Of a stretch of DNA of 64,000 nucleotides, positions 33,369 to 44,640 are shown piece by piece. The DNA is taken from assembly GCF_000384475.1 (NCBI RefSeq), contig NZ_ARWB01000001.1:4330123-4394122 (forward strand). The letters are read 5' to 3'. The translations under genes and the position numbers were made by a program. Position 1 is the first letter of the stretch; each line of letters starts with the position of its first letter. The notes beneath the pieces were generated by a model. That model was not told where the DNA came from. It did no database searches and worked only from the letters and a program-made list of their open reading frames with translations. This stretch comes from Methylopila sp. M107. GTDB taxonomy: Bacteria > Pseudomonadota > Alphaproteobacteria > Rhizobiales > Methylopilaceae.

Positions 33369-34277
33369 ATGAGCGTACAGGACATCACAACCCCACAATC
33401 CGAACAGAACGCGCGGCTGATACGGCTCGCCATTATCACCGGCGCTTTTCTCGTCGTCGCGGCCATCGCGGTCGGGCTCTGGCTCGCGCCGATCGACTGG
33501 GAGGCCGCGCCCGGCGAGATCGCCACGGGCCTCACCTCGCGCGGCTTCTGGACGGCGGCCGCGGTCGGCCTGTTCGCCCAGATGGTCGACGGCGCGCTCG
33601 GCATGGCCTACGGCGTGACCTCGACGACCTTCCTGCTGTCGACCGGCGTGCCGCCGGCGGCCGCCACCGCCTCGGTGCACATCGCGGAGATCTTCACGAC
33701 CGGTTTTTCGGGCCTCTCCCACTGGAAGCTCGGCAACGTCAATCCGAAGCTGTTCAAGCGCCTCGTGATCCCCGGCATCATCGGCGGCGTGACGGGCGCC
33801 TACATCGTCACCAACATCGACGCCAAGGTGTTGAAGCCCTACATCGCCGGCTACCTGCTGCTGATCGGCCTCTACATCATCGTAAAGGTGTTCCGCACGA
33901 TCCGCGTCCGCACCGAACCGCCGACCTATGTCGCGCCGCTCGGCCTCGTGGGCGGCTTCGTCGACGCCGTCGGCGGCGGCGGCTGGGGCCCGGTGGTCAC
34001 CACGTCGCTGGTCGGCAGCGGGCAGGACCCGCGCACCACGATCGGCTCGGTCAACGCGGCGGAGTTCTTCCTCGCGATCGCGACCGGCTTCTCCTTCGCG
34101 CTGCTCGGCGGCTTCACCCACTGGACCACGATCGCGGGCCTCGTCTTCGGCGGCCTGTTCGCGGCTCCGTTCGCGGCTTACGTCGTGAAGATCCTGCCGA
34201 CCCGCGTGCTGATGATCATCGTCGGTCTGCTGATTTCGGGGCTGAGCATCTACAACCTCTACAAGTCGTTCGCTTGA
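33369..34277 (+). CDS. TauE/SafE-family sulfite/organosulfur exporter
   Basis: This 302-residue inner-membrane protein has about eight hydrophobic segments and the twin TauE/SafE signatures: QMVDGALGMAYGVTSTTFLL near residue 73 and GGFVDAVGGGGWGPVVTTSL near 195. Members move sulfite, sulfoacetate or related anions out of the cell. With upstream SsuD and TauD-like enzymes producing sulfite, export or balance of sulfite is a reasonable role. It is followed 61 bp later by a P-type ATPase-like gene on the same strand. Confidence 0.88.
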   Translation: MSVQDITTPQSEQNARLIRLAIITGAFLVVAAIAVGLWLAPIDWEAAPGEIATGLTSRGFWTAAAVGLFAQMVDGALGMAYGVTSTTFLLSTGVPPAAATASVHIAEIFTTGFSGLSHWKLGNVNPKLFKRLVIPGIIGGVTGAYIVTNIDAKVLKPYIAGYLLLIGLYIIVKVFRTIRVRTEPPTYVAPLGLVGGFVDAVGGGGWGPVVTTSLVGSGQDPRTTIGSVNAAEFFLAIATGFSFALLGGFTHWTTIAGLVFGGLFAAPFAAYVVKILPTRVLMIIVGLLISGLSIYNLYKSFA

Positions 34278-34293
34278 ACGACTTCGCATCGCC

Positions 34294-34307
34294 GCCTTAT
34301 AAGGCGT
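34294..34307. promoter_or_regulatory. Perfect 14-bp palindrome plus half-site before the P-type ATPase-like gene
   Basis: CGCCTTATAAGGCG is fully self-complementary, and its half TAAGGCG recurs at about 34318-34324. The site lies 31 bp upstream of the ATG at 34339 and just after the TauE/SafE stop. It could be a terminator stem or a metal-responsive operator; the direct half-site repeat favours an operator. Confidence 0.4.
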
Positions 34308-34338
34308 CACTGTTTTGTAAGGCGGCGAACTGGTTTCA

Positions 34339-36816
34339 ATGAGCAAATCATCGAAGTTGCGTATCGCGCCGGGCGCTGACGGCGTCTCGATCTGGAGCGC
34401 GGACCTGTTCGCGGAGCCCGGCGCGGCGCGGCTGCGCGAGTTCCTGGCCCGCGCCTTCGCGGTCGACGAGGTCCAGTCGGTCGAGGTGCGCCGCGCCGCC
34501 GCCTTCGGCCGGGTGCGCTACGGCGCGGCGGCGAACCCGGCGGGCGTGTGGCGCAAGCTCGGCGCGGCGCTCCGCGGCGACGACGCGGCGGCCGAAGAGA
34601 AGGTCGCGGCGGCCTTAGGCGACGGCCGCGACCCGCTCGCGGTCGACGGCCTCTATCTCGACCACCCGACCCGCTGGCCGATCCGCGTCGGCCGCGTCGG
34701 CCAGACGCTCTCCACCTGGCGCATTCGTCCGGACGGCGAGAACCAGCTGCGGCTGACCCATCCCGTGCTCCGCCACCGGCGGTCGTTCCTGTTCCGGCTC
34801 GAGGAGCAGCTCGCCAGCATCTTCGGCGTGGAGGATTTCCGCGCCCGGTCTTTCTCGTCCGACGTGCTGGTGAAGTTCTCGCCCGACGCGCTCTCGCCGG
34901 AGCGCCTCGTCCGCGAGCTCGAAAAGGCCTGGCCGGCGCTGATCGACGGCGCGGACGAGCCGCCGTCGCACAAGCGGCTCGTGACGACGGGCTCGCTGCT
35001 GACGCTCGCGGCCGTCAGCCAGTTCGCGGTCCCGGCGCTGCGGCCCGTCGCGGTCGGCGCCGTCGTGGTCTACAGCGCCCCGAACGTCGCCGCGGCGATC
35101 CGCCAGCTGAAGCACGGCGAGGTCGGCCTGCCGGCGATGTATTCGCTCGGTCTCGGCCTGATGCTGCTGAGCGGGCTTCCGCTCACCGGCACCATCATGG
35201 CCTCGCTGATGCAGCTCTGGCCATATCTGACCCACCGCACCATCGTGAACCGGCAGCGCCGGCTGTTCTCGGCGCACCGCAAGCGCCCGGTCTGGGCGCG
35301 CGTGCCCGGCGCCAGGGGCGCCGAGGTCGAGGTCCATGTCGACGACCTGAAACCCGGCGACGAGGTCGTGGTGCGCCGGGGCGAGATCGTGCCGGTCGAC
35401 GGCGTGGCGAGCGAGGGCGTCGCGATCCTCTCCGACAATGCGGCGCTGGCTCCCGGCGAGCTGAAGGACGTCGGCCCGGGCGACGCCGTCTTCGCGGGCG
35501 CGATCCTGCGCGACGGCGAACTGACGATCCGGGTCGAGCGCGCCGGCGACGAGACGGCCGCCGCCGCGATCGGGGCCATGCTGCCGCATTCGGTGTTCCG
35601 CGACCTGCCGTCGCTGCACGAGGCCGAGCGGGTCGCGAACCGCAACGCGCGGCCGGCGCTCGCCATCGCGACGCTGAACCTGCTGACGACGCGCGTGCCG
35701 CGCTTCTCGCAGGCCGTCATCCGGCCGGACTATGTGACGGCGCCGCGCCTCAGCGCGCAGCTCACGGCGCTGCATGATCTCGCGGAGGGACTGCGCCGCG
35801 GCCTGCTGCTGCGCCGGCCAGGAGCGCTCGACGTCCTGTCCGAGATCGACGTGTTCGTGCTCGACGACACTGCGGGCCTCGAACGGCGCAGCCTCGAAGT
35901 GGCCAAGATCGCCGCGAGCGAAACCTCGACCGACGAGGCGCTGGCCTATGCGGCGGCGGCGATCGCGGGCGAGGCGTCGGAGCGGGGAGGGGCGCTCGCG
36001 CGCTTCCATGCGAAGCGGACCACCGCGCGCACGATCGAGGCGCACGATCTCAGGCGCCGCGCCGGCGCGATCCTGTTCCGCGACCACGAGGACCGGCAGA
36101 TCGCGATCGCCACGCAGGCGCTGCTCGAGAAATCCGGCCTGACGATCCCGGAGAAGCTGCGGAATCCCGACGGCGCCTCCGATACGCCGAAACCCCTCTT
36201 CGTCGTGCGCGACGGGCGGCCGATCGGCGTCCTGACGTTCCGCCGGCAGGGCGAGCCTCAGTCGCGCGCGGTCCTGGCCGGGCTCAGGGCCGACCTGCCG
36301 CGCGCGCGCTTCGTGCTGACCTCGAGCCGCTCGAAGGCCGCGACCCGCACGGCCGCGGCTGCGGCCGGCGTCGACTTCGCCTTCGGGGACCTCGACGCCG
36401 GCGAGAAGGCCTCTCTCATCCGCGGCCTCGGCCGCCGGGCGCTGTGGGTCGGCGACGGCTCGGCCTCCGCCTCCGCCGCGGCGATCGCGGCGAGCGACGT
36501 CAGCGTGTCGGTCGCGGGGCTGCCGAGCGCCCGCGACGACACTGCGGACATCCTGCTGCTGCGCGGCGGACTGGCGGGCCTGACGGAACTGAGGTCCCTG
36601 GCGCTGGCGCATCGCGCGCGGCTCGCGGGCGACTATCGCGCGGTCTACGCCGCGAACCTCGTCGGCGTCGCGGGCGCGTTCCTGGCGAACTTCGGCAGCC
36701 TGCAGGCGGGCCTGCTGTCGAACCTCGGCTCGGGCGTCGTCTATGCGAACCATGTGCGCAGGCTGAACGGCCTGATCGCCCGGATCGAGGCCGACAGGAC
36801 GCGGCTCGACCGCTGA
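34339..36816 (+). CDS. Degenerate P-type (P1B-like) ATPase, probably not a classical pump
   Basis: The 825-residue protein follows the P1B heavy-metal ATPase plan. Two divergent HMA-like segments (about 8-60 and 150-200) lack CxxC. They are followed by membrane segments (about 215-250 and 265-300) and an actuator domain (DLKPGDEVVVRRGEIVPVDG near 336). A further short hydrophobic region precedes the P-domain, and the C-terminal membrane pair runs from about 770 to 800. Key residues are altered: the phosphorylation motif DKTGT reads DDTAG (near 509), TGES reads APGEL (371), the membrane CPC/CPx motif is absent and GDGxND reads GDGSAS (near 704). It probably cannot complete a normal pumping cycle. 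The next gene (29 bp on) starts a copper operon, so a role in copper handling is inferred. Confidence 0.72.
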   Translation: MSKSSKLRIAPGADGVSIWSADLFAEPGAARLREFLARAFAVDEVQSVEVRRAAAFGRVRYGAAANPAGVWRKLGAALRGDDAAAEEKVAAALGDGRDPLAVDGLYLDHPTRWPIRVGRVGQTLSTWRIRPDGENQLRLTHPVLRHRRSFLFRLEEQLASIFGVEDFRARSFSSDVLVKFSPDALSPERLVRELEKAWPALIDGADEPPSHKRLVTTGSLLTLAAVSQFAVPALRPVAVGAVVVYSAPNVAAAIRQLKHGEVGLPAMYSLGLGLMLLSGLPLTGTIMASLMQLWPYLTHRTIVNRQRRLFSAHRKRPVWARVPGARGAEVEVHVDDLKPGDEVVVRRGEIVPVDGVASEGVAILSDNAALAPGELKDVGPGDAVFAGAILRDGELTIRVERAGDETAAAAIGAMLPHSVFRDLPSLHEAERVANRNARPALAIATLNLLTTRVPRFSQAVIRPDYVTAPRLSAQLTALHDLAEGLRRGLLLRRPGALDVLSEIDVFVLDDTAGLERRSLEVAKIAASETSTDEALAYAAAAIAGEASERGGALARFHAKRTTARTIEAHDLRRRAGAILFRDHEDRQIAIATQALLEKSGLTIPEKLRNPDGASDTPKPLFVVRDGRPIGVLTFRRQGEPQSRAVLAGLRADLPRARFVLTSSRSKAATRTAAAAAGVDFAFGDLDAGEKASLIRGLGRRALWVGDGSASASAAAIAASDVSVSVAGLPSARDDTADILLLRGGLAGLTELRSLALAHRARLAGDYRAVYAANLVGVAGAFLANFGSLQAGLLSNLGSGVVYANHVRRLNGLIARIEADRTRLDR

Positions 36817-36845
36817 GGGCGGCCGGGCGCCTCTGGATCGGCGCA

Positions 36846-37259
36846 ATGTCGCCATGCTATGCGGGACGCGTGAAGATCGGGCGGACGTCTCTCAAGAGAT
36901 CGATCACGCGGAACGTCCTTTCGGTCGTGGCGGCCTATCTGCTCGTCCTGCAGGCCGCCGTCGCGGGCGTCGCCGGCGGGAACATGCCGGTCCGTCCGGA
37001 TCTCGCGACCCAGGTCATGTGCCTGAACGTCGACGCCGGATCGACGGCGCCCGACGATCGCGAGCCGGCGCCCTTCGCGTGCTGCGGCCTCGCATGTCTC
37101 GTCGGCGCCCAGGCGCTGGAAGGCCCGGCCGACCCGGAGCTGAGCCTCGTCCATCCGCTTCCGCGCGCCTTCGGGTCCGAGGCAGCGGCGTCGGACGTGG
37201 AGACGCGCCCAAGCCCGACCGAGGGCTCAGGGCCCAGAGCGCCGCCGGCGGCGGGCTGA
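36846..37259 (+). CDS. Small exported cysteine-rich protein (DUF2946-like)
   Basis: This 137-residue protein has a likely signal or anchor (SVVAAYLLVLQAAVAGVAGG, about residues 24-43) followed by a CCGLAC cluster near 79. A GTG at 36870 is an alternative start. The cysteine pattern and the position between a P-type ATPase-like gene and the PCu(A)C chaperone gene resemble DUF2946-type proteins found in copper loci. The family match is from memory and modest. Confidence 0.5.
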   Translation: MSPCYAGRVKIGRTSLKRSITRNVLSVVAAYLLVLQAAVAGVAGGNMPVRPDLATQVMCLNVDAGSTAPDDREPAPFACCGLACLVGAQALEGPADPELSLVHPLPRAFGSEAAASDVETRPSPTEGSGPRAPPAAG

Positions 37260-37489
37260 CGCGCCGGGATTTTCCGGCGCATGCGCGCCTCGCCGCCCGA
37301 AGTCGGGGGGCATGCGCTCACGTCCTCAGATGTTCCGTATAGGCCCGCAGCGCGCTCTCGCGGCTCCAGCCGGCCGGACGCTTCAGACCTTCACCACGCC
37401 CCAGCGCGCCCGCTCAGAAGGCGTCGCGCCGGCCTGCGCCGCGGAATGCGGACGCGGGGCCGTCGCCAGCGGGCGGACAGGAGACGACC

Positions 37490-38008
37490 ATGACGACACG
37501 CAACCGCGTCCGCGCCGCAGCGCTCGGCGCGCTGCTCGCGGCGCTTCCCGCAGCCGCGCACGAATTCAAGGCGGGGTCGATCGAACTGGACCATCCCTGG
37601 TCCCGCGCCACGCCAGCCGGCGCAAAGGTCGCGGCCGGCTATGTGACAATCGAGAACGGCGGCGACGCCTCCGACACGCTGGTCTCCGCGACCGCCGAGA
37701 TCGCCGGCCGTACGGAAATCCACGAAATGGCCGTCAAGGACGGCGTGATGACGATGCGGCCGCTCGGCCAGGGCGTCGTCGTGCCGGCGCGCGGCGAAGC
37801 ACGGCTCGCGCCCGGCGGCCTGCACCTGATGTTCATGGACCTCAAGCGGCAGCTCAAGCAGGGCGAGAGCTTCTCCGGCGCGCTGACCTTCGAGAAGGCC
37901 GGCGACGTGAAGGTCACGTTCGCCGTGCAGTCGATCGGCGCGACCGGCGCCGATCATGGCGCGTCCCCCGGCGGCCACCCAGACCACGCAACGGAGAAAG
38001 CCAAATGA
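37490..38008 (+). CDS. Periplasmic copper chaperone PCu(A)C
   Basis: This 172-residue protein binds Cu(I) in the periplasm and helps deliver copper to cytochrome oxidase. A signal peptide (to about PAAAHEF, residue 24) precedes the PCu(A)C domain. The ligand pattern is visible as EIHEMAVKDGVM and GGLHLMFMD, the H-M-x10-M-x21-H-x-M arrangement. A His-containing tail (DHGASPGGHPDHA) may add metal sites. GGAG lies 8 bases before the ATG at 37490, and the stop overlaps the next ATG by 4 bp. Confidence 0.92.
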   Translation: MTTRNRVRAAALGALLAALPAAAHEFKAGSIELDHPWSRATPAGAKVAAGYVTIENGGDASDTLVSATAEIAGRTEIHEMAVKDGVMTMRPLGQGVVVPARGEARLAPGGLHLMFMDLKRQLKQGESFSGALTFEKAGDVKVTFAVQSIGATGADHGASPGGHPDHATEKAK

Positions 38009-38526
38009 TGAAGGCCATCGGACTGGGCGTCGCGCTCGCCTGCCTCGCCGGCGCGGCGTCCGCGCATGTCACGCTCGAGCAGAAGGAGGCCGCCGTCGGC
38101 GGCGGCTACAAGGCGGTCTTCAAGACGCCGCACGGCTGCAAGGGCGCGCCGACCACCACGGTGCGCGTGCGCATCCCGGAAGGCGTTATCTCCGTGAAGC
38201 CGATGCCGAAGCCGGGCTGGAAGCTCGAGACGGTCAAGGGTCCCTACGCCAAGACCTACGATTTCTACCACAACTCGAAGCTGAGCGAGGGCGTCCGCGA
38301 GGTCGTCTGGAGCGGCGGCGAGCTGCCGGACGAGTTTTACGACGAGTTCGTGCTGTCCGGCTTCCTGGCCGCGGACCTTCCCGCAGGCTCGACGCTGTAT
38401 TTCCCCGTCGTGCAGGAGTGCCCCGGCGGCGCGGCCGAGCGCTGGATCGAGATCCCGGCCGAGGGCGCCCCGGCCCAGAAGCTCGATCGGCCGGCGCCGG
38501 GCCTGAAACTGCTGCCGAAGCCGTGA
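38005..38526 (+). CDS. YcnI/DUF1775-family periplasmic copper protein
   Basis: This 173-residue protein has a signal peptide ending ASAHVTLE, so the mature protein begins with a histidine, the copper-binding feature of the YcnI (DUF1775) family. Conserved blocks include ATPHGC-type KTPHGCKGAPTTTVRVRIP near 45 and FPVVQECPGG near 133. It is coupled on both sides: ATGA with the PCu(A)C gene and GTGA with the CopCD gene. The order PCu(A)C-YcnI-CopCD is a recognised copper acquisition set. Confidence 0.9.
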   Translation: MMKAIGLGVALACLAGAASAHVTLEQKEAAVGGGYKAVFKTPHGCKGAPTTTVRVRIPEGVISVKPMPKPGWKLETVKGPYAKTYDFYHNSKLSEGVREVVWSGGELPDEFYDEFVLSGFLAADLPAGSTLYFPVVQECPGGAAERWIEIPAEGAPAQKLDRPAPGLKLLPKP

Positions 38527-40124
38527 CGGCGAGGGCGGGCGCCGGCGCGTCGTTCCGCAGCCTCTCCGGGCTGCTGCTCATGCTCGCCGCGCTGCTCGCC
38601 CCGGCCGCGGCCCGGGCGCACGCGACCCTGACCGGGTCGGTCCCCGCCGACGGCGCCGTGGTCGAGACGGCGCCGAAAAGCTTTCGCCTCGGCTTCAACG
38701 AACCCGTCGCCGTCACGGGCGTGCGCCTGTCCGGCGGCGGGCGGACCCTGACGCTCGACCGCGTCTCGGCCGACGGGGCCGCTGTCGTGATCGAGGCGCC
38801 ACCGGACCTCGCGGCCGGCTCCTACGCGCTGAGCTACAGGGTCGTGTCGGAGGACGGCCACCCGATCGCCGGCGCGCTGTCCTTCGCGATCGGCGCGCCG
38901 GGCGGCGGTCCGGCGCCCGAGCTCGACCCGCTCGACGCGGCGCTCGACGCGGCGATCTGGCTCGTGCGGGCGGCGCTTTATCTCGGCCTCGTCTTCGGGG
39001 CCGGCGGGGCGTTCGCGCTCGCCTGGCTCGCCGGGGGGGCCTCGCACGGCCGCAGGACCGTCGCGGGCTTCGCGGCGCTCGGGCTCGTCGCGGCCCCGGC
39101 CGCGCTCGCGCTGCAGGGCGCGGACCTCGTCGGCGCGCCGCTCGCGCAGGCGTTCCAGACCCTCGCCTGGCGGCAGGCGCTCGCCACCAGCTACGCCGCG
39201 ACGGTCGCGATCGCGGCCGCGACGCTCGTCCTCGCTCTGCTGTCGCTCGCGCTGAAGCGGGGCGCCGCCCAGGCGGCGTCGGCGCTTGCGCTCGGCGGGA
39301 TCGGCGCGGCGCTCGCCGCGAGCGGCCACGCCAGCGCCGCCGCGCCCCAATGGCTGATGCGCGGCGCCGTCTTCCTGCATGCGACGGCGGCGGCGTTCTG
39401 GATCGGGGCGCTGGCGCCGCTGCTCGCCGCCATGCGGGACGGCGCGTCCGACCGGGCCCTGCGCAGCTTCTCCGCCGCCGCGCCCTATGCGCTCGCGATC
39501 CTGTTCGTCGCCGGAACGACGCTCGCGGTCCGGCAGGTCGAATCCGTCGGCGCGCTGCTGACGACCAGCTACGGGCTCGTGCTGTCCGCCAAGCTCGGCC
39601 TCGTCGCCCTGCTGCTGGCGCTGGCGGCCGCGAACCGCTGGCGGTTCGCCCGGCCGGCGCTCGCAGGCGATCGCGTCGCTGCGCGGACCCTCCGCCGATC
39701 GATCGCGTTCGAACTCGTGGTCGGCGCCGTCATACTGGGCGTCGTCGCGCTGTGGCGCTTCACGCCGCCGCCGCGCTCGCTCGCGCTGGTCTCCGCCGAG
39801 CCCGCGCTCGCCCATCTCCAGACCCGCGCCGCGCAGGCGGACGTCACGGTGCAGCCGGGCCGCGTCGGCGCGGCCGACGTCTCCATCATGGTCATGACGG
39901 GAGACTACGGCCCACTCGACGCGAAGCAGATCACCGTGGTGCTGTCGAACCCGGCCGCGGGCGTCGAGGGCATCCGCCGGGAGGCTAGAAAGCCCGGCGA
40001 CGGCACATGGCGGGTCGACGGCGTCCAGCTTCCGGCGCCCGGCGCCTGGACGGTCCGCCTCGAAGTTCTCGTGACCGACTACGACATCGAGCGGCTGGAG
40101 GGCCGCATCGACATCAGGCCATGA
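38523..40124 (+). CDS. copCD: CopC-CopD fusion protein, copper import
   Basis: This 533-residue protein combines a periplasmic CopC domain with a CopD membrane domain. The signal ends around ARAHATLTGS, giving a mature N-terminal histidine; SEDGHPIAGALSF near 115 carries the other CopC His. From about residue 135 there are eight hydrophobic segments (CopD), then a C-terminal periplasmic tail of about 110 residues (TVQPGRVG..., a YtkA-like beta domain). The GTG at 38523 overlaps the YcnI stop, which fixes the start. It likely brings copper into the cytoplasm or to oxidase assembly. Confidence 0.9.
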   Translation: MTARAGAGASFRSLSGLLLMLAALLAPAAARAHATLTGSVPADGAVVETAPKSFRLGFNEPVAVTGVRLSGGGRTLTLDRVSADGAAVVIEAPPDLAAGSYALSYRVVSEDGHPIAGALSFAIGAPGGGPAPELDPLDAALDAAIWLVRAALYLGLVFGAGGAFALAWLAGGASHGRRTVAGFAALGLVAAPAALALQGADLVGAPLAQAFQTLAWRQALATSYAATVAIAAATLVLALLSLALKRGAAQAASALALGGIGAALAASGHASAAAPQWLMRGAVFLHATAAAFWIGALAPLLAAMRDGASDRALRSFSAAAPYALAILFVAGTTLAVRQVESVGALLTTSYGLVLSAKLGLVALLLALAAANRWRFARPALAGDRVAARTLRRSIAFELVVGAVILGVVALWRFTPPPRSLALVSAEPALAHLQTRAAQADVTVQPGRVGAADVSIMVMTGDYGPLDAKQITVVLSNPAAGVEGIRREARKPGDGTWRVDGVQLPAPGAWTVRLEVLVTDYDIERLEGRIDIRP

Positions 40125-40221
40125 CGAACGGGGCCGCCCGACGAATGCGCCGGGCGGCCCCGCAAACTGGCCGATGTTCGAAAACTCTTGGGCATTTTCG
40201 GTTTGGGCGGATCGCCTCGGC

Positions 40222-40316
40222 CGTCATGCCCGAGCTCGTCTCGGGCATCCACGACTTGATCGCGGAACTCTGCGATCCCAGTCAGTCGTGGATACCCGGC
40301 TCCGCCGGGCATGACG
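40222..40316. repeat. Intergenic palindromic repeat (CGTCATGCCCGAG...GGGCATGACG)
   Basis: The outer arms and the inner ATCCACGACTTGA / CAGTCGTGGATA pair match the 31287 and 1607 copies. It lies between the convergent CopCD gene and a small secreted protein gene. Confidence 0.82.
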
Positions 40317-40357
40317 GCTTCGCTTCAGTCCATCTCAAGCGAACTTGCTGTGACGCG

Positions 40358-40738
40358 TCAGGCGCGCTTCTTGGTCACCAGCGTGAGCTGGCCCTGCTGG
40401 TCCAGATTGGCCACGATCACGTCCGAGGACTTCGCGCCCTTGGCGGCGAGCGCCTTGGTGATCTCCGGCGACTTGTCGATCGAGGACCGCAGGCCCTTCA
40501 GGTTTTCGGGCGTCGCCTTCGCGGCGGCGGCGTCGACCTGGGGCCGCGTCTCGGCGGGCAGCTCGGAAATGTCGACGACGCTGACGGTGCGCACGGTCGG
40601 CGCGCCCGGCTGGCCCTTGGGCTGCTCGCCCTGCGACTGTCCGCGCGGCGCCGGCTGGGGGCCGCTCTGGGCCTGGGCGGAAATGGCGGCGGAGGAAACG
40701 AGGGCGACGGCGGCGGCCGCGATAATCATTGAGCGCAT
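40358..40738 (-). CDS. Small secreted hypothetical protein
   Basis: This 126-residue protein has a clear Sec signal (MRSMIIAAAAVALVSSAAISAQAQ) followed by a Gln/Pro/Gly-rich linker (about 25-50) and a helical C-terminal part (TPENLKGLRSSIDKSPEITK, then VIVANLDQQGQLTLVTKKR). I chose the ATG at 40738 because AAGGA precedes it at the right spacing. No family is recognised. It is monocistronic. Confidence 0.72.
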   Translation of the reverse strand: MRSMIIAAAAVALVSSAAISAQAQSGPQPAPRGQSQGEQPKGQPGAPTVRTVSVVDISELPAETRPQVDAAAAKATPENLKGLRSSIDKSPEITKALAAKGAKSSDVIVANLDQQGQLTLVTKKRA

Positions 40739-41217
40739 GATGCAAATCCTTATCGGTTTTGAACAGCGCGGACCGGACACGTCCAATGCGGATCAGAATG
40801 TGCTGCGGGCTTGATCATTTGGCGCCGATTGTGTGCGGGCAATGTGGGGCGGTTGATCGCCGCGCGGGGATCAACCGCCGCCCGGAGGGCGGGCGCCGAC
40901 GGGTTCCGTAGGACACGCTCGAGCGGCGACGACCGTCCAGCGAGGCGATCGAGCGAATCGCCCCGCCGCCGCCGCTCGCGGCGTCGTTTCGGGTGAAGGT
41001 TCGGAATGCAGAATGCAACCGCTGCGCAGCGACCCATGCGACGTTGGCGCATCTGGATCCCGGCCCTGACGGCCGGGATGACGGACCGCCTATGCGTCGG
41101 CCAAAGTGAATGCGGTGCAGTCAGGCTGAGGGTTTCGGGCGCGCTGGCGCCGATCGCTCAAGCTGCGCGGCTGTCGCGCCAGCAGGCGAAAAGAGCGCTT
41201 AAATCAGAAGTTTAATT
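40739..41217. other. Gene-free gap between a secreted protein gene and tRNA-Ala
   Basis: About 480 bp with a half-copy of a palindromic repeat near 41050-41085 (GGATCCCGGCCCTGACGGCCGGGATGACGG-like) and an AT-rich promoter-like patch near 40740-40760. I see no gene. Confidence 0.5.
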
Positions 41218-41293
<76 letters not shown>

Positions 41294-41457
41294 ACCGGGG
41301 GTGCGGTCCCTTCGATCACGGCCGTTGGGGGCCGTGGGGACCGGACTTCGTTCGCCCGGGGTATCCCCCCGAGCGGGCCGGCTGATCCGCCGGCTTCAGT
41401 CCGCGGCGCCGAAGGTCAGCGACGCGGCGCATCCTGAACCACAGTTCGGATGCGCGT

Positions 41458-41916
41458 TCAAGTCTCGTCGTTCTTTTCCCGGTCGCCGATGATGTCCGTC
41501 ACGTCCTCGCCGTCCTCGTCGTCGGGCTCGAGGAAGGTCTCGTCGTCCTCGTCGTCGTCGTCGGTCTCGACGTCGACGTCCTCCTCGTCCACGTCCGGGC
41601 TCGCGGCCTTCTTGGGCTTGGCGGTCGTCTCCTCGTCGGCGTCCTCAAGCGAGATCGCCTCGACGTCCTCCTCGTCCTCCTCGGTCTCGGCCTCGACGTT
41701 CTCCTCGTCCTCTTCGGCCGCAGCCTTCTTGCGGGCGAGGTCGGCGCGGGCCGCGCGGGCGGCCGTGGCGCTCGAGACGATCGCGACCGCGACGAAGGTC
41801 GCGCCGCACTTCGGGCACACCGGCGGATCGCGCAGCAGGTCGTAATATTTCGCGCCGCAGGACTGGCAGGTCCGCTTGGCGCCGAGATCGGGCTTGGCCA
41901 ACTCAGAAAAATCCAT
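41458..41916 (-). CDS. TIGR02300-family zinc-ribbon protein with acidic tail
   Basis: This 152-residue protein starts [21 protein letters not shown] short zinc-ribbon with two C-x2-C pairs (CQSC, CPKC, about residues 17-39) is followed by a long low-complexity tail of Asp/Glu with some Lys. The family is found next to aroA and tRNA-Ala in alphaproteobacteria, and its function is not known. The ATG at 41916 is divergent from aroA, 124 bp away. The longer open frame to 42543 is a shadow of aroA. Confidence 0.88.
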   Translation of the reverse strand: MDFSELAKPDLGAKRTCQSCGAKYYDLLRDPPVCPKCGATFVAVAIVSSATAARAARADLARKKAAAEEDEENVEAETEEDEEDVEAISLEDADEETTAKPKKAASPDVDEEDVDVETDDDDEDDETFLEPDDEDGEDVTDIIGDREKNDET

Positions 41917-41959
41917 CGTTCGAGGCGAGGCGGCGGTGGATTGACGTGGGCGGACCTGA

Positions 41960-44043
<2,084 letters not shown>

Positions 44044-44640
44044 GGCGCGAGGCGTCCTGATCCTCCCACGCCTTGGCGGGGAAGGGGGCCGGGCGTGGAG
44101 TTCAGTCACCCGGACAGCCTGCATCGTCCTCGCCGCATCTCTGCGCGAGGGTTCAAAACTCAGGGAGGCGGGGACGCCAGGCGGCCGCATCTTAAAACTT
44201 AGAGAACCGGTCGCCCGGCGCCCCACGCACGGCGATTTTTCATCGCTCGAAGGAACCGCGCTCCGACGGCGGGCGACCCGTTGGCCCTTCGGTTTCCCAA
44301 AGGGGTCCGGACCAGTCCCGCCGCGTTACGGCCCACTGAAGGGCGGCCCCGTCATAGTGCAGGGCGGGCGGCCGTCGTTCCTTGGCGTTGTCCGGGCGCC
44401 CTTGACCTCATCGGCCAAAAGCTTCCGGCTTCCGCCGCGAAAAGCCTTCGATCGACGTCCCGGGAGGCTTCAGACCGGTGCTGAAGCCGCGCAGGCGCCG
44501 CCCTCACATCCCGCGCGAACGGCCGGTCCGGACGCGCCTCCCGGCGGGAGGAGGTGAAGGGAGCGTGCGGGAGAGAAGGAATAATGTCAAGGACAAAATA
44601 CCTAGTGCTGCTATTTCCACACCCGCCGCGACGCTGCTGT

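Noticed and set aside
33123-34346. Long minus-strand open frame opposite the TauE/SafE gene
   Set aside because: Low-complexity Arg/Asp/Glu-rich translation opposite a clear membrane protein; a shadow.
34615-36855. 746-codon minus-strand frame opposite the P-type ATPase-like gene
   Set aside because: The plus-strand protein shows family structure; the opposite frame is an Arg/Gln/Asp-rich shadow.
41485-41720. GTC/CTC-rich tract opposite the acidic tail of the TIGR02300 protein, resembling a simple repeat
   Set aside because: It is explained by Asp/Glu codons of the protein's low-complexity tail.
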